12,887 nucleotides of DNA from Burkholderiales bacterium. Lineage in GTDB: Bacteria; Pseudomonadota; Gammaproteobacteria; Burkholderiales; Burkholderiaceae_D. The translations under genes were made by a program, and so were the position numbers. Where the stretch lies: positions 1 through 12,887 of the forward strand of contig JACPVY010000192.1 in NCBI GenBank assembly GCA_016197345.1. The letters are read 5' to 3'. The notes below the pieces were generated by a model. It was not told the DNA's origin. It was given only the letters and a program-made list of their open reading frames with translations, and ran no database searches. Positions 6,558 through 12,887 of the stretch are shown here, piece by piece (position 1 is the first letter of the stretch; every line of letters starts with the position of its first letter).

Positions 6558-8030
6558 ATGAGTCAACGCCTTCGCTTTCTATTAGATACGAACATCCTGA
6601 TCCCACTTCAGGATTCGTATCAGGTGTTGGCGAACAATCTTGCAAATTTCGTCATGCTAGCCAGTATTGGGGGACATCAACTCCTCCATCATCCAGCAAG
6701 CATTACCGATTTTGAACGCGACAAAGACGTTCAACGGAAAGCCCGTAATCTTCAACGTATCCGCCAGTACCCAGCGCTAGAAACTCCGGCGGCTTGCCCT
6801 TGGAATACAGAAACCACAGGGGCAAATGATGCATGTGACAACGAGATTTTGTATGCTCTTGCGTGTGATGCGGTTCATGCGCTCGTTACCGAGGATCAAG
6901 GGATACACGCGAAAGCGAAGGTCAGGGGTTTGTCTGGCCGGATTTATACGATCCAGATGGCAGAAGATTGGTTGCGGCGCTTGCATGAACCGCACAAAGT
7001 CGTCCTCCCCAACATTCAAGATTTACCACTACACAGCCTGACACCAGAGCTATCCTCGATTTTTTTTGACAGCCTCCGGGAAGGTTATGCTGGTTTTGAC
7101 GATTGGTTCCGACAAAAAGCCCGCGAAAATCGCATGGCGTGGGTCTATCGTGATGAAACGGGTGCAGTAGCCGCAATCTGCATTTACGCTACGCAAGCAG
7201 ATGAAGCCATTAATGATGCAGGTGAGCGGCTTTCCGGCAAGGCTCTGAAACTTTGCACCTTTAAGGTTGGAGATACAGTTCGTGGCCGAAAAATTGGCGA
7301 ACTGTTCTTGAAAGCTTCTTTTCAGTACGCGACAAAAAATGCTTGCGAACATGTGTTTCTTCATACAAATGCGGAGCGGCACGACTATCTGATACGTCTA
7401 TTGCAAGATTTTGGATTCGCGGAACGTGGCAACTATGGCTGTGATGTGGTACTTGTCAAAGCGCATCCGATTGCTGCGCCGGATGCATCCACACTGCCAC
7501 CGTTGGAATACGTGAAACGGTTTTTCCCACATTTTCGGCAAGATGCGCAGGTACAAAAATTTCTCATCCCTATCCAACCGCACTTTCATGAAATTTTGTT
7601 TCCAGATTATCAACCTATACAAAGTTGCCTTTTTAACTTGCCCAATAATGTCGGCAACGCTATCAAACTGGCCTATCTATGCCATGCACAAACCAAGTCT
7701 ATCCATGTCGGCGATGTGGTGCTGTTTTACAGAACAGATGATGAAATGGCAATCACTTCTATTGGCGTGGTAGATAGATTCGAGATGCTGGATGATGCTG
7801 CACAGATCGCAAGCCTTGTCAGCCGTCGGACTGTATACTCCATTACGGAAATTGCTAAAATGGCAAAGCGTCCGACCAAAGTAATCCTCTTTCGCTTGGT
7901 AGAACATCTCTCAAAGCCTGTTGCGTATAATCAACTCCTGCGTGACGGAGTTGTCACTGGCCCCATTCAATCCATTTGCAAAATTACCAATGAATCATTT
8001 TCAAGAGCAATCGCAGCAGCCAGAAATTAG
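6558..8030 (+). CDS. PIN nuclease-GNAT acetyltransferase-PUA/EVE-like fusion protein
   Basis: The 490-residue product appears to join three domains. Residues 1-140 look like a PIN nuclease: FLLDTNILIP with D10, acidic residues D51/E53 in TDFERDKD, DACDNEIL with D94, and LVTEDQGI with D113, which together could form the metal-binding acidic set. Residues about 165-300 look like a GNAT acetyltransferase: VRGRKIGELFLK at 241-252 resembles the acetyl-CoA pyrophosphate loop (with K245 where Gly is usual) and LIRLLQDFGFAERGNY matches motif B. Residues about 311-490 resemble a PUA/EVE-type fold (VQKFLIPIQPHFHEILF, then GDVVLFYRTDDEMAITSIGV), which in relatives binds RNA or modified bases. PIN domains usually cleave RNA, and GNAT toxins acetylate aminoacyl-tRNA; the target here is unknown. 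The ATG at 6558 places the first PIN strand at residue 6, so the start is sound despite no clear Shine-Dalgarno. It overlaps the ASCH gene by 41 bp and leads the operon. Confidence 0.8.
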   Translation: MSQRLRFLLDTNILIPLQDSYQVLANNLANFVMLASIGGHQLLHHPASITDFERDKDVQRKARNLQRIRQYPALETPAACPWNTETTGANDACDNEILYALACDAVHALVTEDQGIHAKAKVRGLSGRIYTIQMAEDWLRRLHEPHKVVLPNIQDLPLHSLTPELSSIFFDSLREGYAGFDDWFRQKARENRMAWVYRDETGAVAAICIYATQADEAINDAGERLSGKALKLCTFKVGDTVRGRKIGELFLKASFQYATKNACEHVFLHTNAERHDYLIRLLQDFGFAERGNYGCDVVLVKAHPIAAPDASTLPPLEYVKRFFPHFRQDAQVQKFLIPIQPHFHEILFPDYQPIQSCLFNLPNNVGNAIKLAYLCHAQTKSIHVGDVVLFYRTDDEMAITSIGVVDRFEMLDDAAQIASLVSRRTVYSITEIAKMAKRPTKVILFRLVEHLSKPVAYNQLLRDGVVTGPIQSICKITNESFSRAIAAARN

Positions 8031-8454
8031 TGCGATTTTGCTTTCTATCAAGCCCAAATATGCCAACCTCATCATTGAAGGCACCAAAACCGTCGAATTG
8101 CGCCGGGCGATTCCATCGAAACAGGTAGGGACAATCGCTATTTATTCATCGTCACCTGTGCAAATGATTGTTGCTGTAGCCGACGTAAGGGAAACTGTCG
8201 AAGCGAGTCGCACACGATTATGGTCTATCGCAAAAAATAATGGCGGTGGCCTGACCCGCAGAGAACTGTTTGCTTATTTTGCAGGCAAAAAAACAGGTTT
8301 TGCGCTCATGTTGGAAAACGTGCGGACGTTTGGCAAACCAGTGCTGCCAACAAAAATTTTTAAGCCATTTTCAGCGCCACAGTCATTTCGATACCTGACG
8401 CAAAAAGAACTGAAGAAATTGGAGCGGCTTTTGCAATCGGAAGAAAAAAAATGA
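7990..8454 (+). CDS. ASCH domain protein (PUA-like)
   Basis: The 154-residue protein is essentially one ASCH domain. It opens with ISAILLSIKPKYANLIIEG and then the family signature G-x-K-x-x-E-x-R (GTKTVELRR, residues 31-39), followed by TIAIYSSSPVQMIVAVADV and the C-terminal APQSFRYLT. ASCH domains are PUA-like folds thought to bind RNA. E. coli YqfB, a member, hydrolyses N4-acetylcytidine; as I recall its Lys21-Thr24-Glu74 set, the position of Thr24 is Glu36 here, so the same chemistry is not supported. I chose the ATG at 7990 because the domain begins about 12 residues later; an upstream start at 7921 would add 23 residues from inside the preceding gene. It overlaps the PIN-GNAT gene by 41 bp and the next gene by ATGA, so translation is probably coupled. 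Confidence 0.85.
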   Translation: MNHFQEQSQQPEISAILLSIKPKYANLIIEGTKTVELRRAIPSKQVGTIAIYSSSPVQMIVAVADVRETVEASRTRLWSIAKNNGGGLTRRELFAYFAGKKTGFALMLENVRTFGKPVLPTKIFKPFSAPQSFRYLTQKELKKLERLLQSEEKK

Positions 8455-8993
8455 GCGTTATCTTCTTGGCTGGGGTGCATGGTGTAGGGAAAGGATTTCT
8501 CGGTACTCCAGCCGCCCAAACCCTAGGCATGAGTCACTTTACCGCCAGCCAGTTGATCCGCGAAGAAAAAGGGCGTGCAACTTGGGGGCAAGATAAAAAA
8601 GCTGTTGATCTTGATGATAATCAACAGGCATTAATACGTGCTGTCGCACTAAGGCAGTCAACGCATAACGCAATTTTGCTTGACGGCCATTTTGTTCTGC
8701 GAAATGCTCAAGGTATCTTGGTTCCGCTTGAACAGAAAGTTTTCGCACAACTCCAGTTATGTGGCGTGATACTTCTTTCTGAAAATACTGGCGTCATCGC
8801 CAACAGGCTCCGATTGCGGGACAGTGTAGATGTAAAAGTAGTTGAAATTGCTGAGTTGGCGGATGCTGAAATCCGTCATGCCCGTATCGTATGCGCTGAA
8901 CTCGGATTACCGTTAACCGTGATTCACGCTCCCACCGAAATGAACCTGTGTGCCGCGATTCAGGCGCTGCTGTCAGGATGCCAAAACGTATGA
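8451..8993 (+). CDS. Small adenylate-kinase-like P-loop NTPase
   Basis: The 180-residue protein has a P-loop GVHGVGKG at residues 8-15, a Walker-B-like ILLDGHF at 75-81 (D78), and Arg-rich RLRLRD at 119-124 like the LID region of nucleotide kinases. The layout (HFTASQLIREEK after the P-loop, late AEIRHARIVCAELGLPL) matches small single-domain ATP-binding proteins of the adenylate kinase/AAA_17 type. The residue after the P-loop Lys is Gly, as in adenylate kinases (GKGT), but the Thr that follows there is Phe16 here, so the hydroxyl that coordinates magnesium is missing. Activity is therefore uncertain; it could be a nucleotide kinase, a nucleotide sensor or an antitoxin-type partner. Its ATG overlaps the ASCH stop as ATGA and its own stop overlaps the next ATG the same way, which implies tightly coupled expression. 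Confidence 0.82.
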   Translation: MSVIFLAGVHGVGKGFLGTPAAQTLGMSHFTASQLIREEKGRATWGQDKKAVDLDDNQQALIRAVALRQSTHNAILLDGHFVLRNAQGILVPLEQKVFAQLQLCGVILLSENTGVIANRLRLRDSVDVKVVEIAELADAEIRHARIVCAELGLPLTVIHAPTEMNLCAAIQALLSGCQNV

Positions 8994-9543
8994 GTTACGT
9001 CATTCATTGCACAAAAAAATTGCTGGATCGAGTCAAACAGCCTGTGGTCACGCCATCCGAAGATTCGTCCTCGCTACTGGGAACTTGGTACGCCACCGCC
9101 TTGTTTTGGAAACCGCAACTTGCCTTGCTTGTGAATGAACCCTTTTACCGATATTGATGCCCTTAGCCCCAGCGACGGATTTAGGTTTGCGTTTCCCTCA
9201 GTATTTGTCGCGCATCTTGACGGCTCACGGTATTAGCGCTAGCGCCTCCTTTATCGCGTATGAGCTATTGCAAATGCGCCAAGTTCTGTATGCCAAGACC
9301 GTGAATCGTAGTGTGGTCGGGGTGATGAATCAGTTTGTGTTTTTAGCCGAGCGCTATCGTGAATGCGGTGAGGCGGATGATCCGCTAGCACTCTCGCTTC
9401 ACTTATCTGAAACCCCATGTAGCCCGCTGTACAAAAGCACGATTTCACCCAAATCCGAATTGAAGCGTGTGGTTAATGAATGGTGCTTGGCAAACTCTAG
9501 CGCACGACTGGCAAGCGACGTGGGACAGGCAACAGACAAATAG
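8990..9543 (+). pseudogene. DUF6933-type gene with single-base frameshift
   Basis: The gene starts with ATG at 8990, overlapping the NTPase stop as ATGA. The first frame gives MSYVIHCTKKLLDRVKQPVV, then LGTWYATALFWKPQLALLVN, and stops at TGA 9155-9157. One base back, the second frame gives LLPILMPLAPATDLGLRFPQ and runs to TAG at 9541-9543, with KTVNRSVVGVMNQFVFLAER near the end. Joined, these make a protein of about 184 residues that matches my memory of DUF6933 (HCTKKLL start, WYA, NETLLPxLMPLAP, KTxNRSVxGxMN). Adding one base near 9138-9146 (for example GAACCC restored to GAAACCC) gives VNETLLPILMPLAP, so the lesion is very probably a one-base loss, or a sequencing error in the CCCTTTT run. 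The family's function is unknown to me. Its tight overlap places it in the operon, though such genes can also occur alone. Confidence 0.78.
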
Positions 9544-9666
9544 CAGCGGGAATCATCAGGCAAGAAATCAAATCCGCTAACCACAAGAATGTTATACTTT
9601 ATAATTAATTGATAATAATCAACGCTTTTTTGCGCGTAGTTTTCGGAATCAATCGAAGGGTAAAAC
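9544..9666 (+). promoter_or_regulatory. AT-rich gap with a possible -10 for the helicase gene
   Basis: The 123-bp gap has a perfect TATAAT at 9600-9605 in an AT-rich stretch, but no good -35 at 16-18 bp upstream, so it is only a weak promoter candidate. No hairpin followed by a T-run is visible, so read-through from the upstream operon is possible. GAAGG at 9655-9659, 7 nt before the GTG, is a good ribosome binding site and fixes the start of the next gene. Confidence 0.3.
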
Positions 9667-12600
9667 GTGACTCAACCTAATCTTGCTGACCAGCCGACTG
9701 AATCCACCTTCTTAAAAAACGACCTGCCGATTAATGAAAAGCTTGAACGCGCCCGGATGGAGTTGCTGGATTTGTCTGCGCGCAACAAGTTGCTCAATAT
9801 CCCTAGAAATTCCAAAACCTCGCGCACCATCACCATCATTGATGAAAAATCTGAAGAAATTTTCAGAATGCTGGTCACTGAGAGCAAAACCTTTACGTTT
9901 TTACCGGGACGAGCTTCTGCGCAGGCAAAACAGGAAGAAGACGAAGAAGAAATTGTTGAGCTTGCCAATCCCGACGAAAGCATAGACGAACAGGGACGAG
10001 CCAAGCGTCATATAGATAACAAACTGCAAACCCGGCTGACGACTAAAGGATTGCAAAAGCGCCTGCTTGATCTTTGCCTCGATGCGCAAACGCTGGAAGA
10101 AGAACAAGGTGTCAACATCCTGTACATGGGTTTGGGAACCTTGAAATGGATTGATCCAACCACGAAAAATATCCGCTTTGCACCGTTGATATTGATTCCG
10201 GTAAGACTGGAGCGCGGCAACGCTGCGGAACAATTCAAACTCAAGTGGCGTCAGGAAGACCCCGCTACCAATTTATCGCTGGAAGTTTTTCTTGAACGTG
10301 TCCATTCCTTGAAAATGCCCGAAGTGGCGATGGACGAGGACTTCAACATTCGCGCCTATTTCAGTGCTGTGGCGCAGGTGGTTCAATCAAAAGCCAATTG
10401 GGAAGTGAACAGCGATGACATCGTGCTTGGCTTTTTCTCATTTGCCAAGTTTTTGATGTTTGTTGATCTTGATGCTGCGGTGTGGCCCCTAGACCAAAAA
10501 TTGACAACCCAGCCACTGATTCGCGGTTTGCTCGCTGATGGCTTTGCAGATGATGGAGCCTTGATTGCTGATGATGCCAATATCGACCCTCATATTGCGC
10601 CAGCGGATATGCGCCATATTGTCGATTGTGATAGTTCGCAATCGCTCGCAGTACATGACGTTCGGCAGGGGCGCAACCTGATTGTGCAAGGGCCGCCGGG
10701 GACAGGTAAATCACAGACCATCGCCAACATCATTGCCGCTGCGATTGCGGATGGTAAAACGGTATTGTTTGTCGCCGAAAAAATGGCAGCGCTGGAAGTC
10801 GTCAAACGCAGGCTTGATCAAGTAGGTGTTGGTGACGCTTGCCTTGAATTGCACAGCAATAAAGCCAATAAGCGCATGGTGCTAGATGAGTTGCGTCGCA
10901 CTTCTGAGCTAGGTTCTCCCAAAGGTCAATTTCCGACCTCGTTGAATCAACGCATTCAAACCGCCCGCGATTTGCTCAATGCGCATGCTACTCGGATGCA
11001 CGAGTACCATCCCCATGCGAATCTGACTCCTTATCAAGTCATTGGCCAGCTCACCCGTTTGCGTCAGGACGGGGTGATGCCAAACGCCATCACCTTTACG
11101 CGACCTGAGCTATGGTCTGCCGACGAAACAAAATTACGTCTTCAGTTGGTTGGTGAACTGGCGCAACGCATTACCGAGACTGGACTACCTGCAAACCATC
11201 CGTGGCGTGGCATTGGCATTACCAGCATTATTTCGACCGAAGTGACACGCTTAATGGTGCAAATCGGGCAGTTACAAGCCCATGCTGTGCAAATTGAAGG
11301 CGACCAAACGGCATTGGCGCAAGCGTTAGGTGTGCCAGTGCCAAGCCGATTGAGTGACTTTGCCACCGTTGTCACTATAGCGGAAAGGGTTGCCCCAGCA
11401 CCATCACTTTCCGCCAAAGCGATGACTGCGCAGATTTGGAACAATGATCACTCCAGCATCACAAACCTGCTCAAGCACGGCAAAACCTATCAGCACTATG
11501 TCACTACCTTGAGTGAGACGGTCAGTGCTGCCGCATGGACGAGCGATATTACGGAGTTGCTTGGCCTCTTTACAGTTTTGCCCGCAAGCTTTGCTAGCAC
11601 GCACTTTCAAACCACGCAAAAGCTGCATGCGCAGTTACCTAAGCTTTTGCGGCTAGCACATCAATTGGCACAAGACTTAGGCAACGCACGTCCGCTTGAT
11701 AACATCGCTGCCATTAAACGGGCGATTACCACCGGGGAGCGTGTAGCCTGCGCGCCGAATGTCAGCGCAGATGTTTTTGCCGCGACAATATGGGATAACG
11801 GTGTTGAACAGGCGGCTGATTTGGCCGAGGCGGTAAAGACATTTGAGCAAGAAAAGCGCGGCTTGCTAGATCAAGTGACCGAAGCTGCTTGGGATATCGA
11901 CCTTGCGCCAGCAAGGCAAGAGTTAGCCATGCATGGCGCAAGCTGGCTCAGATTTTTCCGTGCAGACTGGCGCAACGCTAACAAGCTGGTTAGGTCTTTG
12001 CTGAAAAATCCCGAACTGGCTCTGACAGAGCAAATCACCATATTAGACCGCTTGATCTGCGCACAAAAAGCACGCGCTGTGATCTTGCAAAACGATGCTT
12101 TTGGCCGCATCGCCTTTGGCGAAGACTGGCGTGCCGAACACTCAAAAGCGGCTCCATTGTTCGCTATCGTCGAGTGGATGCGCAGCCTGCGCGGTCTGGG
12201 TGCAGAACCGCGCTTGATCGCCAGCCGTTTGCCAGATCGCCCTGCAATCGGTGAGCGGGTAAAACAGGTAAGTGCCATGTTGGACGAATTGCTACCGTTG
12301 CTAAGCGAGCTTTGGCATGAACTGGGTTGCGCCCGCGAGACTTTCTTTGCCGATTGTCCACATCCTGAACAGCTTTCCTTGCATGTCCTGACTGCCGAAG
12401 TGGATAAGCTTGTGCGCTTATACCAACAAGGCGCAAGCCTGATACCCACTATGCCGCCTGTTGCCGAACAGGTTTTAGCGATCTTGTCTGACCTAACCAC
12501 AGGCCAGCAAGCATTGAGGCAAATCTTGGCGAACTATGATCAGGGACGCGATGCATTTGACGATCAATGGCAAGGGCCGGATTCTGACTGGCAAGCGTTA

Positions 12601-12887
12601 AGTAGTGCCGCCGAATGGATGACGACCAATCTGGATATCCGGGAAGTGGCGGCTCGGCATCCTGATAAAGCGCAGCCTTTGCACGCCGCCAATGCGGTGC
12701 AGGCCAGCATTGCGCAATTAATCGAAGGCGTTGACAAGCTGTTTTTTGATTTATGCAGCAATAGCGAAAATTTATTTGGCGTGGCCCAAACAGGCTACAT
12801 TTCGATAACCCGCTTGCTGGAGCGCTTTAGCTTATGGCTCGAGCAGGAAGAACAGCTATCAAAATGGGTGACATATCGTGACCGCGC
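9667..12887 (+). CDS. Large DUF4011-type SF1 helicase, 3' end off window
   Basis: From GTG at 9667 the frame stays open to the right edge (1073 complete codons). Residues about 21-60 carry the DUF4011 signature (ARMELLDLSARNKLLNIPRN, then TSRTITIIDE). TKGLQKRLLDL and FAPLILIPVRLER follow at 126-183. A Q-motif-like CDSSQSLAV (321-329) precedes the Walker A QGPPGTGKSQTIANIIA (341-357), and motif Ia-like KTVLFVAEKMAALEVV lies at 364-379. No motif II (DExx) appears in the remaining roughly 690 visible residues, which form a long, mostly helical insertion; motif II and later motifs should lie beyond the window. Full-length relatives are about 1,800-2,000 residues and often end in a Vsr/DUF559-type nuclease. 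GTG is preferred over the ATG at residue 31, which lies inside the DUF4011 signature, and it has GAAGG 7 nt upstream. A DUF4011-helicase-Vsr protein has been reported as an anti-phage gene (Hhe, from memory); whether this one has a nuclease cannot be seen. Confidence 0.88.
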   Translation, partial: MTQPNLADQPTESTFLKNDLPINEKLERARMELLDLSARNKLLNIPRNSKTSRTITIIDEKSEEIFRMLVTESKTFTFLPGRASAQAKQEEDEEEIVELANPDESIDEQGRAKRHIDNKLQTRLTTKGLQKRLLDLCLDAQTLEEEQGVNILYMGLGTLKWIDPTTKNIRFAPLILIPVRLERGNAAEQFKLKWRQEDPATNLSLEVFLERVHSLKMPEVAMDEDFNIRAYFSAVAQVVQSKANWEVNSDDIVLGFFSFAKFLMFVDLDAAVWPLDQKLTTQPLIRGLLADGFADDGALIADDANIDPHIAPADMRHIVDCDSSQSLAVHDVRQGRNLIVQGPPGTGKSQTIANIIAAAIADGKTVLFVAEKMAALEVVKRRLDQVGVGDACLELHSNKANKRMVLDELRRTSELGSPKGQFPTSLNQRIQTARDLLNAHATRMHEYHPHANLTPYQVIGQLTRLRQDGVMPNAITFTRPELWSADETKLRLQLVGELAQRITETGLPANHPWRGIGITSIISTEVTRLMVQIGQLQAHAVQIEGDQTALAQALGVPVPSRLSDFATVVTIAERVAPAPSLSAKAMTAQIWNNDHSSITNLLKHGKTYQHYVTTLSETVSAAAWTSDITELLGLFTVLPASFASTHFQTTQKLHAQLPKLLRLAHQLAQDLGNARPLDNIAAIKRAITTGERVACAPNVSADVFAATIWDNGVEQAADLAEAVKTFEQEKRGLLDQVTEAAWDIDLAPARQELAMHGASWLRFFRADWRNANKLVRSLLKNPELALTEQITILDRLICAQKARAVILQNDAFGRIAFGEDWRAEHSKAAPLFAIVEWMRSLRGLGAEPRLIASRLPDRPAIGERVKQVSAMLDELLPLLSELWHELGCARETFFADCPHPEQLSLHVLTAEVDKLVRLYQQGASLIPTMPPVAEQVLAILSDLTTGQQALRQILANYDQGRDAFDDQWQGPDSDWQALSSAAEWMTTNLDIREVAARHPDKAQPLHAANAVQASIAQLIEGVDKLFFDLCSNSENLFGVAQTGYISITRLLERFSLWLEQEEQLSKWVTYRDR

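Noticed and set aside
9139..9148. Programmed -1 frameshifting at CCC TTT TAC in the DUF6933-type gene
   Set aside because: In the zero frame this is not an X-XXY-YYZ slippery heptamer and no strong downstream structure is obvious; a one-base loss explains it better.
9545..9578. AGCGG/CCGCT inverted repeat as an operon terminator
   Set aside because: A 5-bp stem with a 24-nt loop and no T-run.
9621..9634. T-run at 9625-9631 as an intrinsic terminator
   Set aside because: The only pairing around it is CGC/GCG with the T-run as the loop, not after the stem.
11871..12500. 209-codon minus-strand ORF
   Set aside because: Antisense to the helicase gene, with Ser/Arg-rich composition and no recognisable domain.

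Overview
The window reads as chromosomal DNA from a Gram-negative proteobacterium that carries a type VI secretion system (T6SS). Moderate GC, the VgrG/DUF2169/Rhs gene set and general codon style suggest a beta- or gammaproteobacterium, more likely beta, but nothing here fixes the genus. The window has two blocks of opposite orientation separated by a gap of about 730 bp with no large gene.

Left block (1-5828, minus strand, read right to left): a vgrG spike gene (715 codons), a DUF2169-type T6SS adaptor gene broken by a frameshift and apparently also by an internal deletion, and an rhs effector gene with a PAAR-like (DUF4150) N-terminus. The rhs gene runs off the left edge, so its C-terminal toxin and immunity gene are not visible. 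Together this is a T6SS spike-adaptor-effector cassette. The broken adaptor raises doubt that the Rhs cargo can still be loaded.

Central gap (5829-6557): it holds two plausible, divergent sigma70-type promoters. One points left to vgrG (6021-6049) and one points right (6249-6277). In each, the -35 box lies inside a short dyad with TTGC/GCAA half-sites. The gap also holds a third dyad and two very small ORFs with ribosome binding sites. The second (25 codons, strong Shine-Dalgarno) ends just before the first large right-hand gene and may be a leader peptide.

Right block (6558-12887, plus strand): four tightly overlapping genes that must be co-transcribed. They encode a PIN nuclease-GNAT acetyltransferase-PUA/EVE-like fusion, an ASCH (PUA-like) protein, a small adenylate-kinase-like P-loop NTPase, and a DUF6933-type protein whose gene carries a single-base frameshift. 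After 123 bp comes a very large DUF4011 SF1 helicase gene, truncated by the right edge; relatives are known in anti-phage islands. The four-gene cluster combines an RNase fold, an acetyltransferase fold, two RNA-binding-type folds and an NTPase. It is the best candidate here for an undescribed system, possibly an RNA-targeting toxin/defence or RNA-modification module. That function is inferred from domain content, not shown by the sequence.
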